Shown here one piece after another: positions 7,654 through 17,057 of a stretch of 64,000 nucleotides of DNA (the stretch's first letter is position 1; the number at the start of each line of letters is the position of its first letter). The stretch lies in the NCBI GenBank assembly GCA_035266845.1, contig DATFMP010000072.1, positions 32,464 through 96,463 on the forward strand, in the 5' to 3' direction. Under the pieces are notes generated by a model. The model ran no database searches. It had not been told where the DNA came from and worked only from the letters and a program-made list of their open reading frames with translations. The translations under genes and the position numbers were made by a program. This stretch comes from DATFMP01 sp035266845. GTDB taxonomy: Bacteria; SAR324; JACQKK01.

Positions 7654-9120
7654 ATGCAGAATCTGATTGTCGTGGAGAACCGACGCCGTTGGCCGCTGGC
7701 CATCTCTGGCGTAGAAGTCGTCTCTGCCCGCGAGTATCTCACCGAGCCGCGCTTCAGCGAGCTCAGGGGCGCCAAGGTCTTCAACTTCTGCCGTGCCTAC
7801 GGCTACCAGTCCGTGGGCTACTACGTCTCGCTGCTGGCCGCGGCACGGGCGCACAAGCCCATGCCCTCGGTGGAGACGATCCAGGACCTGCGCCTGTCGC
7901 CCCTCGTGCGGATGGTCTCCGAGGAGCTGGACGCGCTGATCCAGCGCAGTCTGGCGCCGCTGAAGTCCGGCCGCTTCATGCTGAACATCTACTTCGGCCG
8001 CAACATGGCCAAGCGCTACGATCGGCTCAGCAGCGCGCTCTTCAGCCAGTTCCCCGTCCCGTTTCTGCGGGCGGAGTTCGCCTGGTCGGACAAGTGGCAG
8101 CTGGAGCGCATCCGGCCCATCGCCACGGGCGAAATTCCCGATCCGCACCGCCCGTTCGTGATCGAGCAGGCGGAAAGCTACTTCGGCCGTCGCGCCCGCT
8201 CCCGCTCCCGCCAGAAGTACCGCTACGACCTGGCGATTCTGGTGAACGCGGACGAAGCCGACCCCCCATCGGACGCGGGGGCGCTGCGCAAGTTCACCGC
8301 CGCGGCCCATGAGCAGGGCATGGACGTTACTCAGATCGGCCGCGACGACTACGGGCGGCTGGCGGAGTTCGATGCGCTGTTCATTCGCGAGACGACGCAG
8401 GTCAATCACCACACCTACCGCTTCTCCCGGCGGGCCTGGGCGGAGGACATGGTGGTGATCGACGATCCCGAATCCATCGTGCGCTGCACCAACAAGGTCT
8501 ACCTCTCCGAGCTGTTCACCCATCACCGGATCGCCGCGCCCAAGACGCTGGTCGTGCACCGCGACAACGTCGACGAGGTGGCGCAGGCGATCGGTTTTCC
8601 TTGTGTGCTGAAGGAACCGGACAGCTCGTTTTCCCGCGGTGTGGCCAAGGCCGGCGATCCGACGGAGCTGAGGGCGCGGTTGGATGCGCTCTTCAAGAAG
8701 TCCGAGCTGGTGATCGCCCAGGCGTTCGTGCCCTCGGAATTCGACTGGCGTATCGGCATCATCGACGGCAGGGTGCTCTACGCCTGCAAGTACTACATGG
8801 CGGACGGACACTGGCAAATTCAGACCACCGACGCCCGGGGGCGCAAGCGCTTCGGGCGGGTGCAGACCCTGTCCCTGGATGACGTGCCGCCGCGCGTGTT
8901 GCGACTGGCGCTGCGCTGCACGAGCTGCATCGGCGACGGGCTGTACGGGGTGGACATCAAGGAGCGCAACGGCCGCGTGATGGTGATGGAGGTGAACGAC
9001 AACCCCAGCATCGAATCCGGTGTGGAGGATGCCGTGCTCAAGGACGAGCTGTACCTGGCCATCATGCGTGTCTTCCGGGAGCGGCTGGATGCCCGCGGCC
9101 TCTCTCGCGTTCGCCGCTGA
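7654..9120 (+). CDS. RimK-family ATP-grasp ligase with N-terminal extension
   Basis: The 488-residue protein has a RimK-like ATP-grasp domain in its C-terminal half: FPCVLKEPDSSFSRGVAKA binds nucleotide, LVIAQAFVPSEFDWRIGIIDG follows, and VMVMEVNDNPSIESGVED is the Mg-binding Asn/Glu region. Such enzymes make amide bonds between a carboxylate and an amine via an acyl-phosphate. The N-terminal half (MQNLIVVENRRRWPL to about residue 200) resembles the extension found before RimK-like domains in a bacterial subfamily. ATG 7654 was chosen for that conserved start. It is coupled to the C39-like gene. Which acceptor is modified cannot be told from the sequence. Confidence 0.85.
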   Translation: MQNLIVVENRRRWPLAISGVEVVSAREYLTEPRFSELRGAKVFNFCRAYGYQSVGYYVSLLAAARAHKPMPSVETIQDLRLSPLVRMVSEELDALIQRSLAPLKSGRFMLNIYFGRNMAKRYDRLSSALFSQFPVPFLRAEFAWSDKWQLERIRPIATGEIPDPHRPFVIEQAESYFGRRARSRSRQKYRYDLAILVNADEADPPSDAGALRKFTAAAHEQGMDVTQIGRDDYGRLAEFDALFIRETTQVNHHTYRFSRRAWAEDMVVIDDPESIVRCTNKVYLSELFTHHRIAAPKTLVVHRDNVDEVAQAIGFPCVLKEPDSSFSRGVAKAGDPTELRARLDALFKKSELVIAQAFVPSEFDWRIGIIDGRVLYACKYYMADGHWQIQTTDARGRKRFGRVQTLSLDDVPPRVLRLALRCTSCIGDGLYGVDIKERNGRVMVMEVNDNPSIESGVEDAVLKDELYLAIMRVFRERLDARGLSRVRR

Positions 9121-9314
9121 CCGGGTGGCACCCAGCTGCCGCAGGCCCGCGCTCCGACCTGCCGGGGGGCGTGGGTGGTTGTGTCCGGCCCGCCCCTGCC
9201 GTATTCTGAACGCTCGCCACAGAGACGCCTGCAGGCGCCCGCGCGGAGCACATCCGGGCGGTGCTGCCGCCTCGCCTGAGGGATCGCGGGCCGTGCGGGA
9301 GGTGGAGTGCCGCC

Positions 9315-9698
9315 ATGCCTAGCAAGCGAGGTGGGCGCGCGGACAAGCATACCCGCGAGCTGGTCGTCTGCGTGCTCAATGAGCCGGAGTACCTGCACGA
9401 GGTGCTAGCCGCCTTCCTGGAGGCCGGCTGCCCGGCGGCCACCGTGCTGGAGTCGCAGGGCATGGGCCGCATCATCTCCCAGGATGTGCCCATCTTCGCC
9501 GGATTCCGGCACCTCTTCGCCGGCAGCAAGCCCTACAACTACACCATCTTCACCGTGGTGGAGGACCCTGCGCTCGTGAAGCAGGTCGTGCGCTTGGTGC
9601 GCGACGTGCTGCACGAGGTGGAGGAGGCCTCGCAGGGCGTCCTTTTCACGCTGCCCGTTTCCTCCTTCGTGCGCCTGAGCGAGGACGCGACCCCATGA
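9315..9698 (+). CDS. PII-like small regulatory protein
   Basis: This 127-residue protein shows the alternation of strands and helices of the PII (GlnB-like) ferredoxin fold: ELVVCVLNEPEYLHEVLAAFLEAGCPAATVLES, then a loop region MGRIISQDVPIFAGFRHLF in place of the T-loop, then YTIFTVVEDPALVKQVVRLVRDVLHEV. It lacks the classical uridylylation Tyr motif of GlnB. Its stop overlaps the start of the antiporter gene by 4 nt (ATGA), and that gene overlaps a second antiporter the same way. PII-like proteins often regulate the transporter beside them, so this one probably gates one or both antiporters in response to a small ligand. The ligand is unknown. ATG 9315 gives MPSKRGGRADKHTRE. Confidence 0.72.
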   Translation: MPSKRGGRADKHTRELVVCVLNEPEYLHEVLAAFLEAGCPAATVLESQGMGRIISQDVPIFAGFRHLFAGSKPYNYTIFTVVEDPALVKQVVRLVRDVLHEVEEASQGVLFTLPVSSFVRLSEDATP

Positions 9699-10903
9699 GC
9701 CCCGGCGTGGTGCTGCTGCTCGCCGCGCTGGCCGTGCTGGTGCTGGTCGGGGCGCGCACCGGCTTCGGCAAGGGCTCGCTGCCGGCGGTGCTGAGCCCGC
9801 TGGTGGATACGGGCACGGTGTTCATCCTCATCGGGGCGCTGCTGGGGCCGTCCGGCTTCAATCTGTTCACCGCGGGGATGCTGTCCCAGCTCAGTCCGGT
9901 GCTCGTCATCGGGCTGGGCTGGATCGGCTTCCTGTACGGCAGTCACTTCGAATTGCGCCTGCTGCGCCGCTATCCGCCCGCGCTCTATGCAGCTGCGGCC
10001 ACCGAGGCGCTGATCGCCTTCGCGCTGGTGGCTGCCCTGGCGTGGGCGCTGCTCACCTACGCGCTGGCGCCGGAACTGCCTGGCCGGGAGCGGCTGGCGG
10101 CGGCGCTGCTGCTGGGCATCTGCGCCTCGGGCACGGCCCCGGCGGGGATATTTCAGCTCGGCGGGCGCTCGCGTCTGAGCGCGGACGACCTGAGCGCGCT
10201 GCGCTTCCTCTCCACCGTGGATGACATTCCGGCGATGCTGCTGCTGGGGCTGATGGGGGCCTTGCTGCACCCCACCGTGCCCGGCGCGCTCTCCGTGCAG
10301 CCCGCCCTGTGGCTGTTGTTTTCCGTTGGTATCGGCGTGGGGCTGGGCCTCATCACGCACTGGCTGTTTCCACGGGTGGATGATGTGCGGCACAACTCGC
10401 TGGTGCTGCTGGGGGTGGTTTCCCTGGGTGCCGGGGCGGCGGTGATGCTGCGGCTCTCGCCCTTGTTCGTTACGGCGCTGGCGGGCCTGACCTTCGCCAA
10501 CCTTTCGCCCCGCAAAGAGCGCGCCTATGGGCTGCTGGCGGAAAGCGAGCACACGCTCTACACGGTGTTCCTGCTGGTGGCGGGGCTGCTGTTGCGCTTC
10601 GATTGGAAGCCGCTGTGGATACTCGTGCCGGCCTATCTGCTGCTGCGGGCCGGGGGCAAGCTGGGCGGGGGCTATGCGGCGCGGCGGCTGCTCATGCGCG
10701 GCTCGGGGGTGAGCCCGCTGATCGGCGCGGGGATGCTGTTCCAGGGCGGCATGGCGCTGGCGATGGCCATCAGCTTCCAGCGCACGCACCTGGCGGAGTT
10801 GGACGCGCAGGTCACGGCCACGATCGTGCTGGGCGTGGTGGTGTTTGAGCTGCTCGGCCCGAGCGTGGCCGATGCGGTGCTGGGCGGGAGGCGGCGCCGA
10901 TGA
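9695..10903 (+). CDS. Cation:proton antiporter, CPA2-type (first of pair)
   Basis: A 402-residue integral membrane protein with about twelve hydrophobic segments and short loops, of the Na+/H+ exchanger (CPA2) type, moving a monovalent cation against protons across the inner membrane. ILIGALLGPSGFNLFTAGML near residues 45-65 and the Gly-rich helices are typical. The predicted mid-membrane acidic site is around LRFLSTVDDIPAMLLLGL. It starts inside the PII-like gene (ATGA at 9695-9698) and its stop overlaps the next antiporter (10900-10903), so the three are probably translated together. The cation cannot be deduced. Confidence 0.85.
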   Translation: MSPGVVLLLAALAVLVLVGARTGFGKGSLPAVLSPLVDTGTVFILIGALLGPSGFNLFTAGMLSQLSPVLVIGLGWIGFLYGSHFELRLLRRYPPALYAAAATEALIAFALVAALAWALLTYALAPELPGRERLAAALLLGICASGTAPAGIFQLGGRSRLSADDLSALRFLSTVDDIPAMLLLGLMGALLHPTVPGALSVQPALWLLFSVGIGVGLGLITHWLFPRVDDVRHNSLVLLGVVSLGAGAAVMLRLSPLFVTALAGLTFANLSPRKERAYGLLAESEHTLYTVFLLVAGLLLRFDWKPLWILVPAYLLLRAGGKLGGGYAARRLLMRGSGVSPLIGAGMLFQGGMALAMAISFQRTHLAELDAQVTATIVLGVVVFELLGPSVADAVLGGRRRR

Positions 10904-12231
10904 GACGCGTGTTGGGACTGCTCGCGGTGTGCGCGCTCATCGTGGCCGTGCGGCTGGCCATGCCCGCCGAGGCCAGCGCGGCGGCCGCGGCCATGGCCCT
11001 GGGGTTCGTGCTGCTGGTGTCCTTTGTGCTGGGGCGCGTCGCAACGCGGCTGGGGTTGCCCACCATCACCGGCTACATCCTGGTGGGCATGGTCACCGGG
11101 CCCTTCCTGCTGGGCTGGCTGCACCCCGCGCTGGCCGTGCTGGGTCACTCGGCCGTCTCCAGTCTGCGCCTGCTGGATGGCGTGGCGCTGGGCTTGATCG
11201 CCCTCAGTGCGGGCGGTGAACTGCGTCTGGCCGCCGTGCGTCGCCACGCGCGGACCATCGCGGCCGTCATCGCCGGGCAGGTGTTGCTGGTGTTCGCGGG
11301 CGTGACCATGCTGGTGCTGGCCGGCGCCACGCTGTTCCCCTCGCTCCAGGGCGTAGCGGGAGGGAGCCTGGTGGCTATGGCCCTGCTCTTCGCCGTGATC
11401 GCCACGGCAAACTCCCCCGCCACGGCGCTGGCCATCATCCAGGAGTACCGCAGCGAGGGGCCGGTGACGGACGTGGTGCTGGCCGTCACCGTGGTCAAGG
11501 ACGTGGTGGTGATCTCCCTGTTCACCATCGTGCTGGCCTTCGCCGTGCTGCTGGCCCGGCCGGGTGCTGCCTTCGATGCGGCCTTTCTGCTGGAACTGGG
11601 ATGGGAGGTGGCGGGCTCAGTGGCCCTGGGCGTGGGTCTGGCTTGGCTGGTGGCGCTCTACGTGCGGCGCGTGGGCCACGAGTTGCCGCTGCTGATCCTG
11701 GGCGTGGCGTTCGTGGCCGTGGCGGTGCTGCCGGCGCTGCACCTCTCCGGGCTGCTGGCGCTGATGGTGGCCGGGTTCGTCATCGAGAACTTCACCGCTC
11801 ACGGCGACGACCTGATCCAGGCCATCGAGCGGCACTCCCTGCCTGTCTACGTCGTCTTCTTCACCATCGCCGGGGCCAGCCTGGACCTGGGGGCGCTCGG
11901 TGCCACGCTACCCCTCGCGCTGGCGCTGGCCCTGGTGCGCGGCCTGTTGACGGCCGGTGGCACGGCGCTGGGGGCACGGCTGGCCCACGCTCCGGCCGCC
12001 GTGCAGCGCCACGGCTGGAGCGGATTCGTGGCCCAGGCGGGCGTGACGCTGGGCTTCGCGATTCTCGTGGAGCAGCGCTTCCCGGAGATCGGCTTCACGG
12101 TGAAGACGGTGGTGCTGGCGGTGATCGCCCTCAATCAGCTCGCCGGGCCCGTGCTGTTCCGCCTGGGCCTGTTCTGGGCCGGCGAGGCCCGCCCGGAGCC
12201 GGAGCGCGCGGTCAACGTCGCCACGCGCTGA
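10900..12231 (+). CDS. Cation:proton antiporter, CPA2-type (second of pair)
   Basis: A 443-residue membrane protein, about twelve to thirteen transmembrane segments, with the CPA2 motif TRLGLPTITGYILVGMVTGPFLLG near residues 48-72 and ANSPATALAIIQEY in the ion-binding region. LVTDVVLAVTVVKDVVVI-like sequence follows, where the conserved Asp sits. Family KefB/NhaS3-like, but without the C-terminal TrkA-N domain of Kef channels. It overlaps the preceding antiporter by 4 nt, so both may form a heteromer or two regulated exchangers under the PII-like protein. Substrate unknown. Confidence 0.87.
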   Translation: MRRVLGLLAVCALIVAVRLAMPAEASAAAAAMALGFVLLVSFVLGRVATRLGLPTITGYILVGMVTGPFLLGWLHPALAVLGHSAVSSLRLLDGVALGLIALSAGGELRLAAVRRHARTIAAVIAGQVLLVFAGVTMLVLAGATLFPSLQGVAGGSLVAMALLFAVIATANSPATALAIIQEYRSEGPVTDVVLAVTVVKDVVVISLFTIVLAFAVLLARPGAAFDAAFLLELGWEVAGSVALGVGLAWLVALYVRRVGHELPLLILGVAFVAVAVLPALHLSGLLALMVAGFVIENFTAHGDDLIQAIERHSLPVYVVFFTIAGASLDLGALGATLPLALALALVRGLLTAGGTALGARLAHAPAAVQRHGWSGFVAQAGVTLGFAILVEQRFPEIGFTVKTVVLAVIALNQLAGPVLFRLGLFWAGEARPEPERAVNVATR

Positions 12232-12328
12232 ACGGAGCGCACCCCATCGGCGATCTCAATGCGGACGGCTTGGTCCGTCCATCGGCCACGGACCGCATCT
12301 ATGAAGACCTGACAGCGGGGAATCGAAC

Positions 12329-12562
12329 ATGAAGTGGCTGTTGATCCTCATCGTTATCTGGCCGGGGGCATCCCCGGCCATCACGCAGATCGACTTCAGC
12401 TCCGAGGCCGCCTGCCACGCCGCGCAGTCGATCATCACGCAGGGCTTTGAGCGCGTGCAGCAGGCCGCCGAGGGCCGAGCCAGCCTCAAGAGGCAGCGGC
12501 CGGACATGGTGCCGCTCTCGGCCAAGGTAGAGCGCGCCCACGTCTACTGCGTGCGTCGCTAG
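12329..12562 (+). CDS. Small exported protein of unknown function
   Basis: A 77-residue protein with a short hydrophobic N-terminus (MKWLLILIVIWPGASPAIT) that looks like a signal peptide, followed by a domain with two cysteines (ACHAA and the terminal YCVRR) that could form one disulfide in the periplasm. No family is recognised. It follows the antiporter operon after 97 nt and points away from the CDF gene (convergent stops, 28 nt apart). Low but real coding appearance: a good ATG, signal-like start and paired cysteines. Confidence 0.55.
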   Translation: MKWLLILIVIWPGASPAITQIDFSSEAACHAAQSIITQGFERVQQAAEGRASLKRQRPDMVPLSAKVERAHVYCVRR

Positions 12563-12590
12563 GCGTTCGGCCGGTAGGCAGAGGCGGAAG

Positions 12591-13487
12591 CTAGACCCGC
12601 GGCCCCTCGTCCGGCTCCATGTGCACAACGGTATCGGTCGCCTCGAACGCTCGCAGGCAGGCCTCGCGTACTTCGTGGGCGATGCGGTGAGCCTCGCGCA
12701 GCGGGGTCTCGGGATCGAGCTGGATTTCCAGGTCGATGAACAGGTTGGGCGGCTCGCCACGGCTGCGGATGTGGGAACTGGAGCGCACCCCGGGCACAGC
12801 ATCCACCACGGCGGCGATCTCCTCCGGCTTGAGCATCGTGGTGTCCATCAGCGTGCTGGTGCCCCGCACCAGGATCTGCCACGCGATGCGCACGATCAGC
12901 ACGGCGATGGCGAAGGCCACCAGGGCATCCAGCCAGTAGACCTGCATCCACGCGGCACCCAGTCCCACCAGCACGGAAAGCGAGACAAAGATGTCCGAGC
13001 GGGTATGGCCGGCATCCGCCACCAGCACCTCGCTCTTGTGGAAGCGCCCCTGTCGCGACTCGTAGTGTGTCACCAGGGCATTGACGACCATCGTCGCGAC
13101 CATTACGGCGAAGGCGAGGGCCGTGGGCTTGGCGTGCTCGGCGCTGCCCAGCCGCGTGATGCCCGCCCGTACCACCTCCAGCGCCGTCAGGCCCAGCAGC
13201 AGGGCAATGGCCAGGGCGGAAAAGGACTCGTACTTGTGATGGCCGTAGGGATGGTCCAGATCGGGCGGGCGGCTGGCCAGGTACATGCCCACCAGCCCAA
13301 TCACGTTCGACGAGCCGTCCATCACCGAGTGGAAGCCGTCGGCCACCATCCCCAGCGAATCCACCGAGTAGCCGATGGCCAGCTTGGCGACCGCTACCGC
13401 CAGGTTCAACGCCAGCACCACCCACAGCACACGGCGGATGGCCGCCGTGCGGTGCGAGAGCGGGTGGGCGGCCTGGGATGCGGTCAT
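12591..13487 (-). CDS. Cation diffusion facilitator (CDF) family divalent metal exporter
   Basis: Exports divalent metal ions such as Zn2+, Fe2+ or Mn2+ in exchange for protons. The 298-residue length is typical. Six hydrophobic segments are visible. The transport-site residues are GMVADGFHSVMDGSSN in TM2 (HSxxD-type) and ADAGHTRSDIFVSL in TM5 (HxxxD), and DLDHPYGHHKYES gives the His-rich loop after TM2. The C-terminal ferredoxin-like metal-sensing domain covers about residues 215-295, ending TVVHMEPDE. ATG 13487. It is followed in the same direction after the DUF350 gene by 43 nt. The exact metal cannot be set by eye, although D in place of H in the TM sites favours neither firmly. Confidence 0.9.
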   Translation of the reverse strand: MTASQAAHPLSHRTAAIRRVLWVVLALNLAVAVAKLAIGYSVDSLGMVADGFHSVMDGSSNVIGLVGMYLASRPPDLDHPYGHHKYESFSALAIALLLGLTALEVVRAGITRLGSAEHAKPTALAFAVMVATMVVNALVTHYESRQGRFHKSEVLVADAGHTRSDIFVSLSVLVGLGAAWMQVYWLDALVAFAIAVLIVRIAWQILVRGTSTLMDTTMLKPEEIAAVVDAVPGVRSSSHIRSRGEPPNLFIDLEIQLDPETPLREAHRIAHEVREACLRAFEATDTVVHMEPDEGPRV

Positions 13488-13530
13488 GCCGGCAGGGTAG
13501 GGGTCAAGGCCATTGTGCCCCGGGGGGCGT

Positions 13531-14445
13531 TCAGAGCATGAGGCCGATGAGGATCAGCAGCAGGCTGAAGATGAGGCCCCCGTCCAGTATACCCCAGGCG
13601 ACGTTGTCCGCGATCACCAGCTCGTAGCGCAGATTGATCCCCGTGAGTGCGTACATCACGATCTGCAGCACGGCCCGGGCCAGCAGCACGAAGGCCAGGA
13701 TGATCGCCAGGAAGATCCACAGCTCCGGCGTGTTGAACATGTGCTGGCCGGGACCGAAGGTGATCAGCAGGTAGTGGTTAAGCGGCAGCACGCCGGCCAC
13801 CAAGCCCAGCAGGGAGAACGGCGCGGCCGGGTTGTTGTCGTGAAAGCACTCGTGCAGGATGTGATTGCGGGTGCCGTACTCCAGGTAGAAGAACGAGTGG
13901 ATCAGCACCAGCAGGCAGCCCAGCAGCCAGATCCCCAGCATGTTCCAGATTTGGCTCAGGCCCTGGTTAGCGTGGTCGAACACGTCCAGTTCCACGAGGC
14001 CTGCCACCAGGATCACGTACAGCACGGTCGAGAACAGGCTGGTGGCCACGTTGCGCTGCTTGAACAGCTCGTTGTTCATGGTAACGATATCGCCCTGCGC
14101 GTCGCGGTGGTCGCGGAACCATAGCCGCAGCAGGCCGCCGATCAGCAGGCGCAGCACCGCGAGCAGGATCAGCACCGCTACGATGCTGATGGCCACGGCG
14201 GGCACGTTGAGTCGGAACGACGTGCGCGGCGCAAGGCTGACGATGGAATAGAGCAGAATGCCCGTGGCCAGGAAGCCGCCCAGCAGGTCCAGCGCCACGG
14301 CGGGGTTGGGCCGCTTGCCGAACACGGCCTCGCGCACGTCGTAGCCCCGCGCCAGGATAGCCTCATAGATGATCCACCACATGATCAACGTGAGGATGCC
14401 AATCGCGGAATAGATGGCAAACAGGCCGATTATGGACCAATTCAT
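13531..14445 (-). CDS. DUF350-type integral membrane protein
   Basis: A 304-residue protein with about eight hydrophobic segments, organised as two related halves: a first with LDLLGGFLATGILLYSIVSL and a second with DGGLIFSLLLILIGLML, which is the pattern of DUF350 (UPF0719) membrane repeats. ATG 14445 gives MNWSIIGLFAIYSAIG. No catalytic motif is visible. It may form one transcript with the CDF gene (43 nt gap). Function is unknown. Confidence 0.7.
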   Translation of the reverse strand: MNWSIIGLFAIYSAIGILTLIMWWIIYEAILARGYDVREAVFGKRPNPAVALDLLGGFLATGILLYSIVSLAPRTSFRLNVPAVAISIVAVLILLAVLRLLIGGLLRLWFRDHRDAQGDIVTMNNELFKQRNVATSLFSTVLYVILVAGLVELDVFDHANQGLSQIWNMLGIWLLGCLLVLIHSFFYLEYGTRNHILHECFHDNNPAAPFSLLGLVAGVLPLNHYLLITFGPGQHMFNTPELWIFLAIILAFVLLARAVLQIVMYALTGINLRYELVIADNVAWGILDGGLIFSLLLILIGLML

Positions 14446-14664
14446 GTGGGCTCCCCCATCGTGTTCCCGATCGCACGACGTGTGCCGACCGTCGGTGCGC
14501 GGACTGCGCGTCTCGCGGGTTCGCCCGCCCGCGAGTTTCGGCCATACCTACCAGGAAATGCGCGGGGACGGTAGCCGGTGCCGGGCACATGACGCGGCCC
14601 TGCCGGGAGATGTCGTCCGGCCGCGGGCCTGATGCCCACCGCAGCCCCGACGAGGACCCCAGCC

Positions 14665-15381
14665 ATGGACGCCCGCATCCTGCTCATCGAGGACGACCCG
14701 GAGATCGCCGGGCTGGTGACCCTGCACCTGCGGGACGAGGGCCATCCCGTGGAGCACGCGGCCTCGGGCGATGCGGGGCTGCGGCTCGCTCTGCAGGGCG
14801 GTTGGGCGCTGATCATCCTCGACCTGATGCTGCCCGGCGTGGGCGGGCTGGACATCTGCAGGCAGCTCCGCGAGCACGAGCACCGCGTGCCGATCCTGAT
14901 GCTCACCGCCAAGTCTGAAGAGATCGACAAGGTGCTCGGCCTGGAACTGGGGGCGGACGATTACCTCACCAAGCCGTTCTCCATCCGCGAGTTGCTGGCG
15001 CGCGTGAAGGCCATCCTGCGACGGGCCCAGATGGTGGCCGAGGCCGCGGGCCCGGGCCCCTTGCCCCAGCTCGACTATGACGGGCTTACGATCAATCTCG
15101 GCAAGCGGCGCGTCACGCTTGGCGGCAAGCCGGTGGAGCTGACGGCCAAGGAGTTCGACCTGCTGGCGCTCTTCGCGAACAATCCCGGCAAGCCCTTCAA
15201 CCGCGAGCAGTTGCTGAACCAGGTGTGGGGCTACTCGTACACCGGTTACGAGCACACGGTGAACTCGCACATCAACCGCCTGCGCGCCAAGATCGAGGCC
15301 GACCCGTCGCATCCCCGCTACATCATCACCGTGTGGGGCTTCGGATACCGGTTCGCGGAACCCGGGGAGTTGGGCGCGTGA
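14665..15381 (+). CDS. OmpR/PhoB-type response regulator
   Basis: A 238-residue transcription regulator. The receiver domain (residues 1-115) has the acidic pocket LLIEDDPE, phospho-acceptor Asp53 in LIILDLMLPG, and Lys in LTKPFSIREL. The winged-helix DNA-binding domain follows (VELTAKEFDLLALFANNPGK, then YEHTVNSHINRLRAKIE and YIITVWGFGYRF). ATG 14665 is used instead of an upstream ATG because the receiver begins there. The stop overlaps the GTG of the kinase gene (GTGA), so the pair is translationally coupled. Target genes are unknown; the small lipoprotein downstream is a candidate. Confidence 0.95.
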   Translation: MDARILLIEDDPEIAGLVTLHLRDEGHPVEHAASGDAGLRLALQGGWALIILDLMLPGVGGLDICRQLREHEHRVPILMLTAKSEEIDKVLGLELGADDYLTKPFSIRELLARVKAILRRAQMVAEAAGPGPLPQLDYDGLTINLGKRRVTLGGKPVELTAKEFDLLALFANNPGKPFNREQLLNQVWGYSYTGYEHTVNSHINRLRAKIEADPSHPRYIITVWGFGYRFAEPGELGA

Positions 15382-16850
15382 AATCGGTCTTCGCCAGCCT
15401 CTACGGCCGCATCTCGGCCATCTTCCTGGTGCTGCTGCTGGTGCTGAGCCTGGCACAGCTTGTGGTGGGCGTGCGCTCGGCGCGCACCTTCTCGCACGAA
15501 TCGGACCAGAGCCTGAACCGCAATCTGGCGGCGGACCTGGTGCCGCGCTTCCAGCCGGCCCTGGCCAACGGACTGGACCGTGACGCGATCGCGCACCACA
15601 TCCACGACTTGATGGTGTTCAACCCGCGCGTTGAGATCTACGTGCTGGATGCCCAGGGGCGGGTGCTGGCGCCACGCCCCGCGCAGGCCGGGCTGCGGCG
15701 CGATCATGTGGACACGGAGCCGATCCGCCGCTTCATCGAGCCCAACGGCAAGCTGAAGCTGCCCATCTATGGGGACGACCCGCGCAGCAGCAGCGAGCGC
15801 AAGCCCTTTTCCGCCGCTCCGGTGCGCATCGGTGGGCAGCCCGGCTACCTGTATCTGATCCTGGGCGGGGAGCAATACGAGTCCATCGCCAACATGCTGG
15901 AGTCCAGCTACATCATTCGCAGTTCGATCGTGAGCCTCGTGCTGGCCTCGGTGCTGATCGGGATCGTGGGGCTGGCGATCTTCTTCCTGCTCACCAAGCG
16001 CCTGCGTACCATGCTGACAGCCGTGCGAGCCTTCGAACACGGGGACTATGGCATCCGTCTTGCCGATACGCCCGGTGATGAGATCGGCCAGCTCGCCCGC
16101 GCCTTCAATGACATGGCGGCGAAGGTGGAATCCACCGTGGACGAGATGCGCCGCTCCGACCAGTTGCGGCGCGAGTTGGTGGCCAATGTCTCCCACGATC
16201 TGCGCAGCCCCCTGGCCTCCGTGCAGGGCTACCTGGAGACGTTGTTGATCAAGGACGCGGCCCTGCCCGCCTCGGAGCGGCGGCGCTTCGTGGAAATCAT
16301 CCACAACAACGTGCTGCGTCTGAGCACGTTGGTGAGGGAGCTTTTCGAGCTCTCGCGGCTGGAGGCACAGCAGATTCGCCCGGTGCTGGAGCCGTTCGCG
16401 CTCTCCGAGTTGGTGCAGGATGTGGTCGTGAAGCTGCAACCGCTGGCGCTGGAGCGGCATGTGGCCCTGACGTCAGCTCTGCCGCGCGATCTGCCGTTCG
16501 TGCGGGGCGATATCGGCATGATCGAGCGCGTGCTGACCAACCTCATCGACAATGCCTTGCGCTATACACCCCGCGAGGGCCGGGTTGAGGTCTCGCTCAC
16601 CGGCGAGGACGGGCAGGTGCGCGTGCGCGTGAGCGACACGGGGCCCGGCATCCCGGCGGAGGACCTGCCGCACGTCTTCGACCGCTTCTACCGGGTAGAC
16701 AAGAGCCGCTCGCGGGAATCGGGCGGGTCGGGCATCGGGCTCGCCATCGCCAAGCACATCCTGGACATGCACGGCAGCCAAGTGGGCGTGGAACGCAGCA
16801 CCCCCGAGGGCACCGTCTTCACCTTCGCCCTGCCCACCCGCAGTTCCTAA
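15378..16850 (+). CDS. Sensor histidine kinase (HAMP, HisKA, HATPase)
   Basis: The 490-residue partner of the adjoining response regulator. It has an N-terminal membrane anchor (ISAIFLVLLLVLSLAQLVV), a periplasmic sensor region of about 150 residues, a second membrane segment (LVLASVLIGIVGLAIFFLL), a HAMP domain (about residues 215-265), HisKA with phospho-acceptor His273 in NVSHDLRSPLASV, and the ATPase with NLIDNALRYTP, DTGPGIP and GSGIGLAIAKHIL. The start is GTG 15378, which overlaps the regulator stop by 4 nt. The stimulus cannot be told from the sequence. Confidence 0.94.
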   Translation: MKSVFASLYGRISAIFLVLLLVLSLAQLVVGVRSARTFSHESDQSLNRNLAADLVPRFQPALANGLDRDAIAHHIHDLMVFNPRVEIYVLDAQGRVLAPRPAQAGLRRDHVDTEPIRRFIEPNGKLKLPIYGDDPRSSSERKPFSAAPVRIGGQPGYLYLILGGEQYESIANMLESSYIIRSSIVSLVLASVLIGIVGLAIFFLLTKRLRTMLTAVRAFEHGDYGIRLADTPGDEIGQLARAFNDMAAKVESTVDEMRRSDQLRRELVANVSHDLRSPLASVQGYLETLLIKDAALPASERRRFVEIIHNNVLRLSTLVRELFELSRLEAQQIRPVLEPFALSELVQDVVVKLQPLALERHVALTSALPRDLPFVRGDIGMIERVLTNLIDNALRYTPREGRVEVSLTGEDGQVRVRVSDTGPGIPAEDLPHVFDRFYRVDKSRSRESGGSGIGLAIAKHILDMHGSQVGVERSTPEGTVFTFALPTRSS

Positions 16851-17057
16851 GTGCCGTCGCGGGGGCGTCAGGGCAGCCTCGTCGCAGTTTAGAAAGATAT
16901 GACTCGGGCGTGACCGTTTTGTGACGGCTGGGCCGGTAGGGTTGCGCCAGTAGGAGGCGATGCTCGGCACCGTCTCCGCCATGCAGGCCTTTCCAGGGAG
17001 CCCGTCGCACCCTGCCGGGTGGTGGGCATTCCAACTTCCACCGGAAAAGGATCGACC

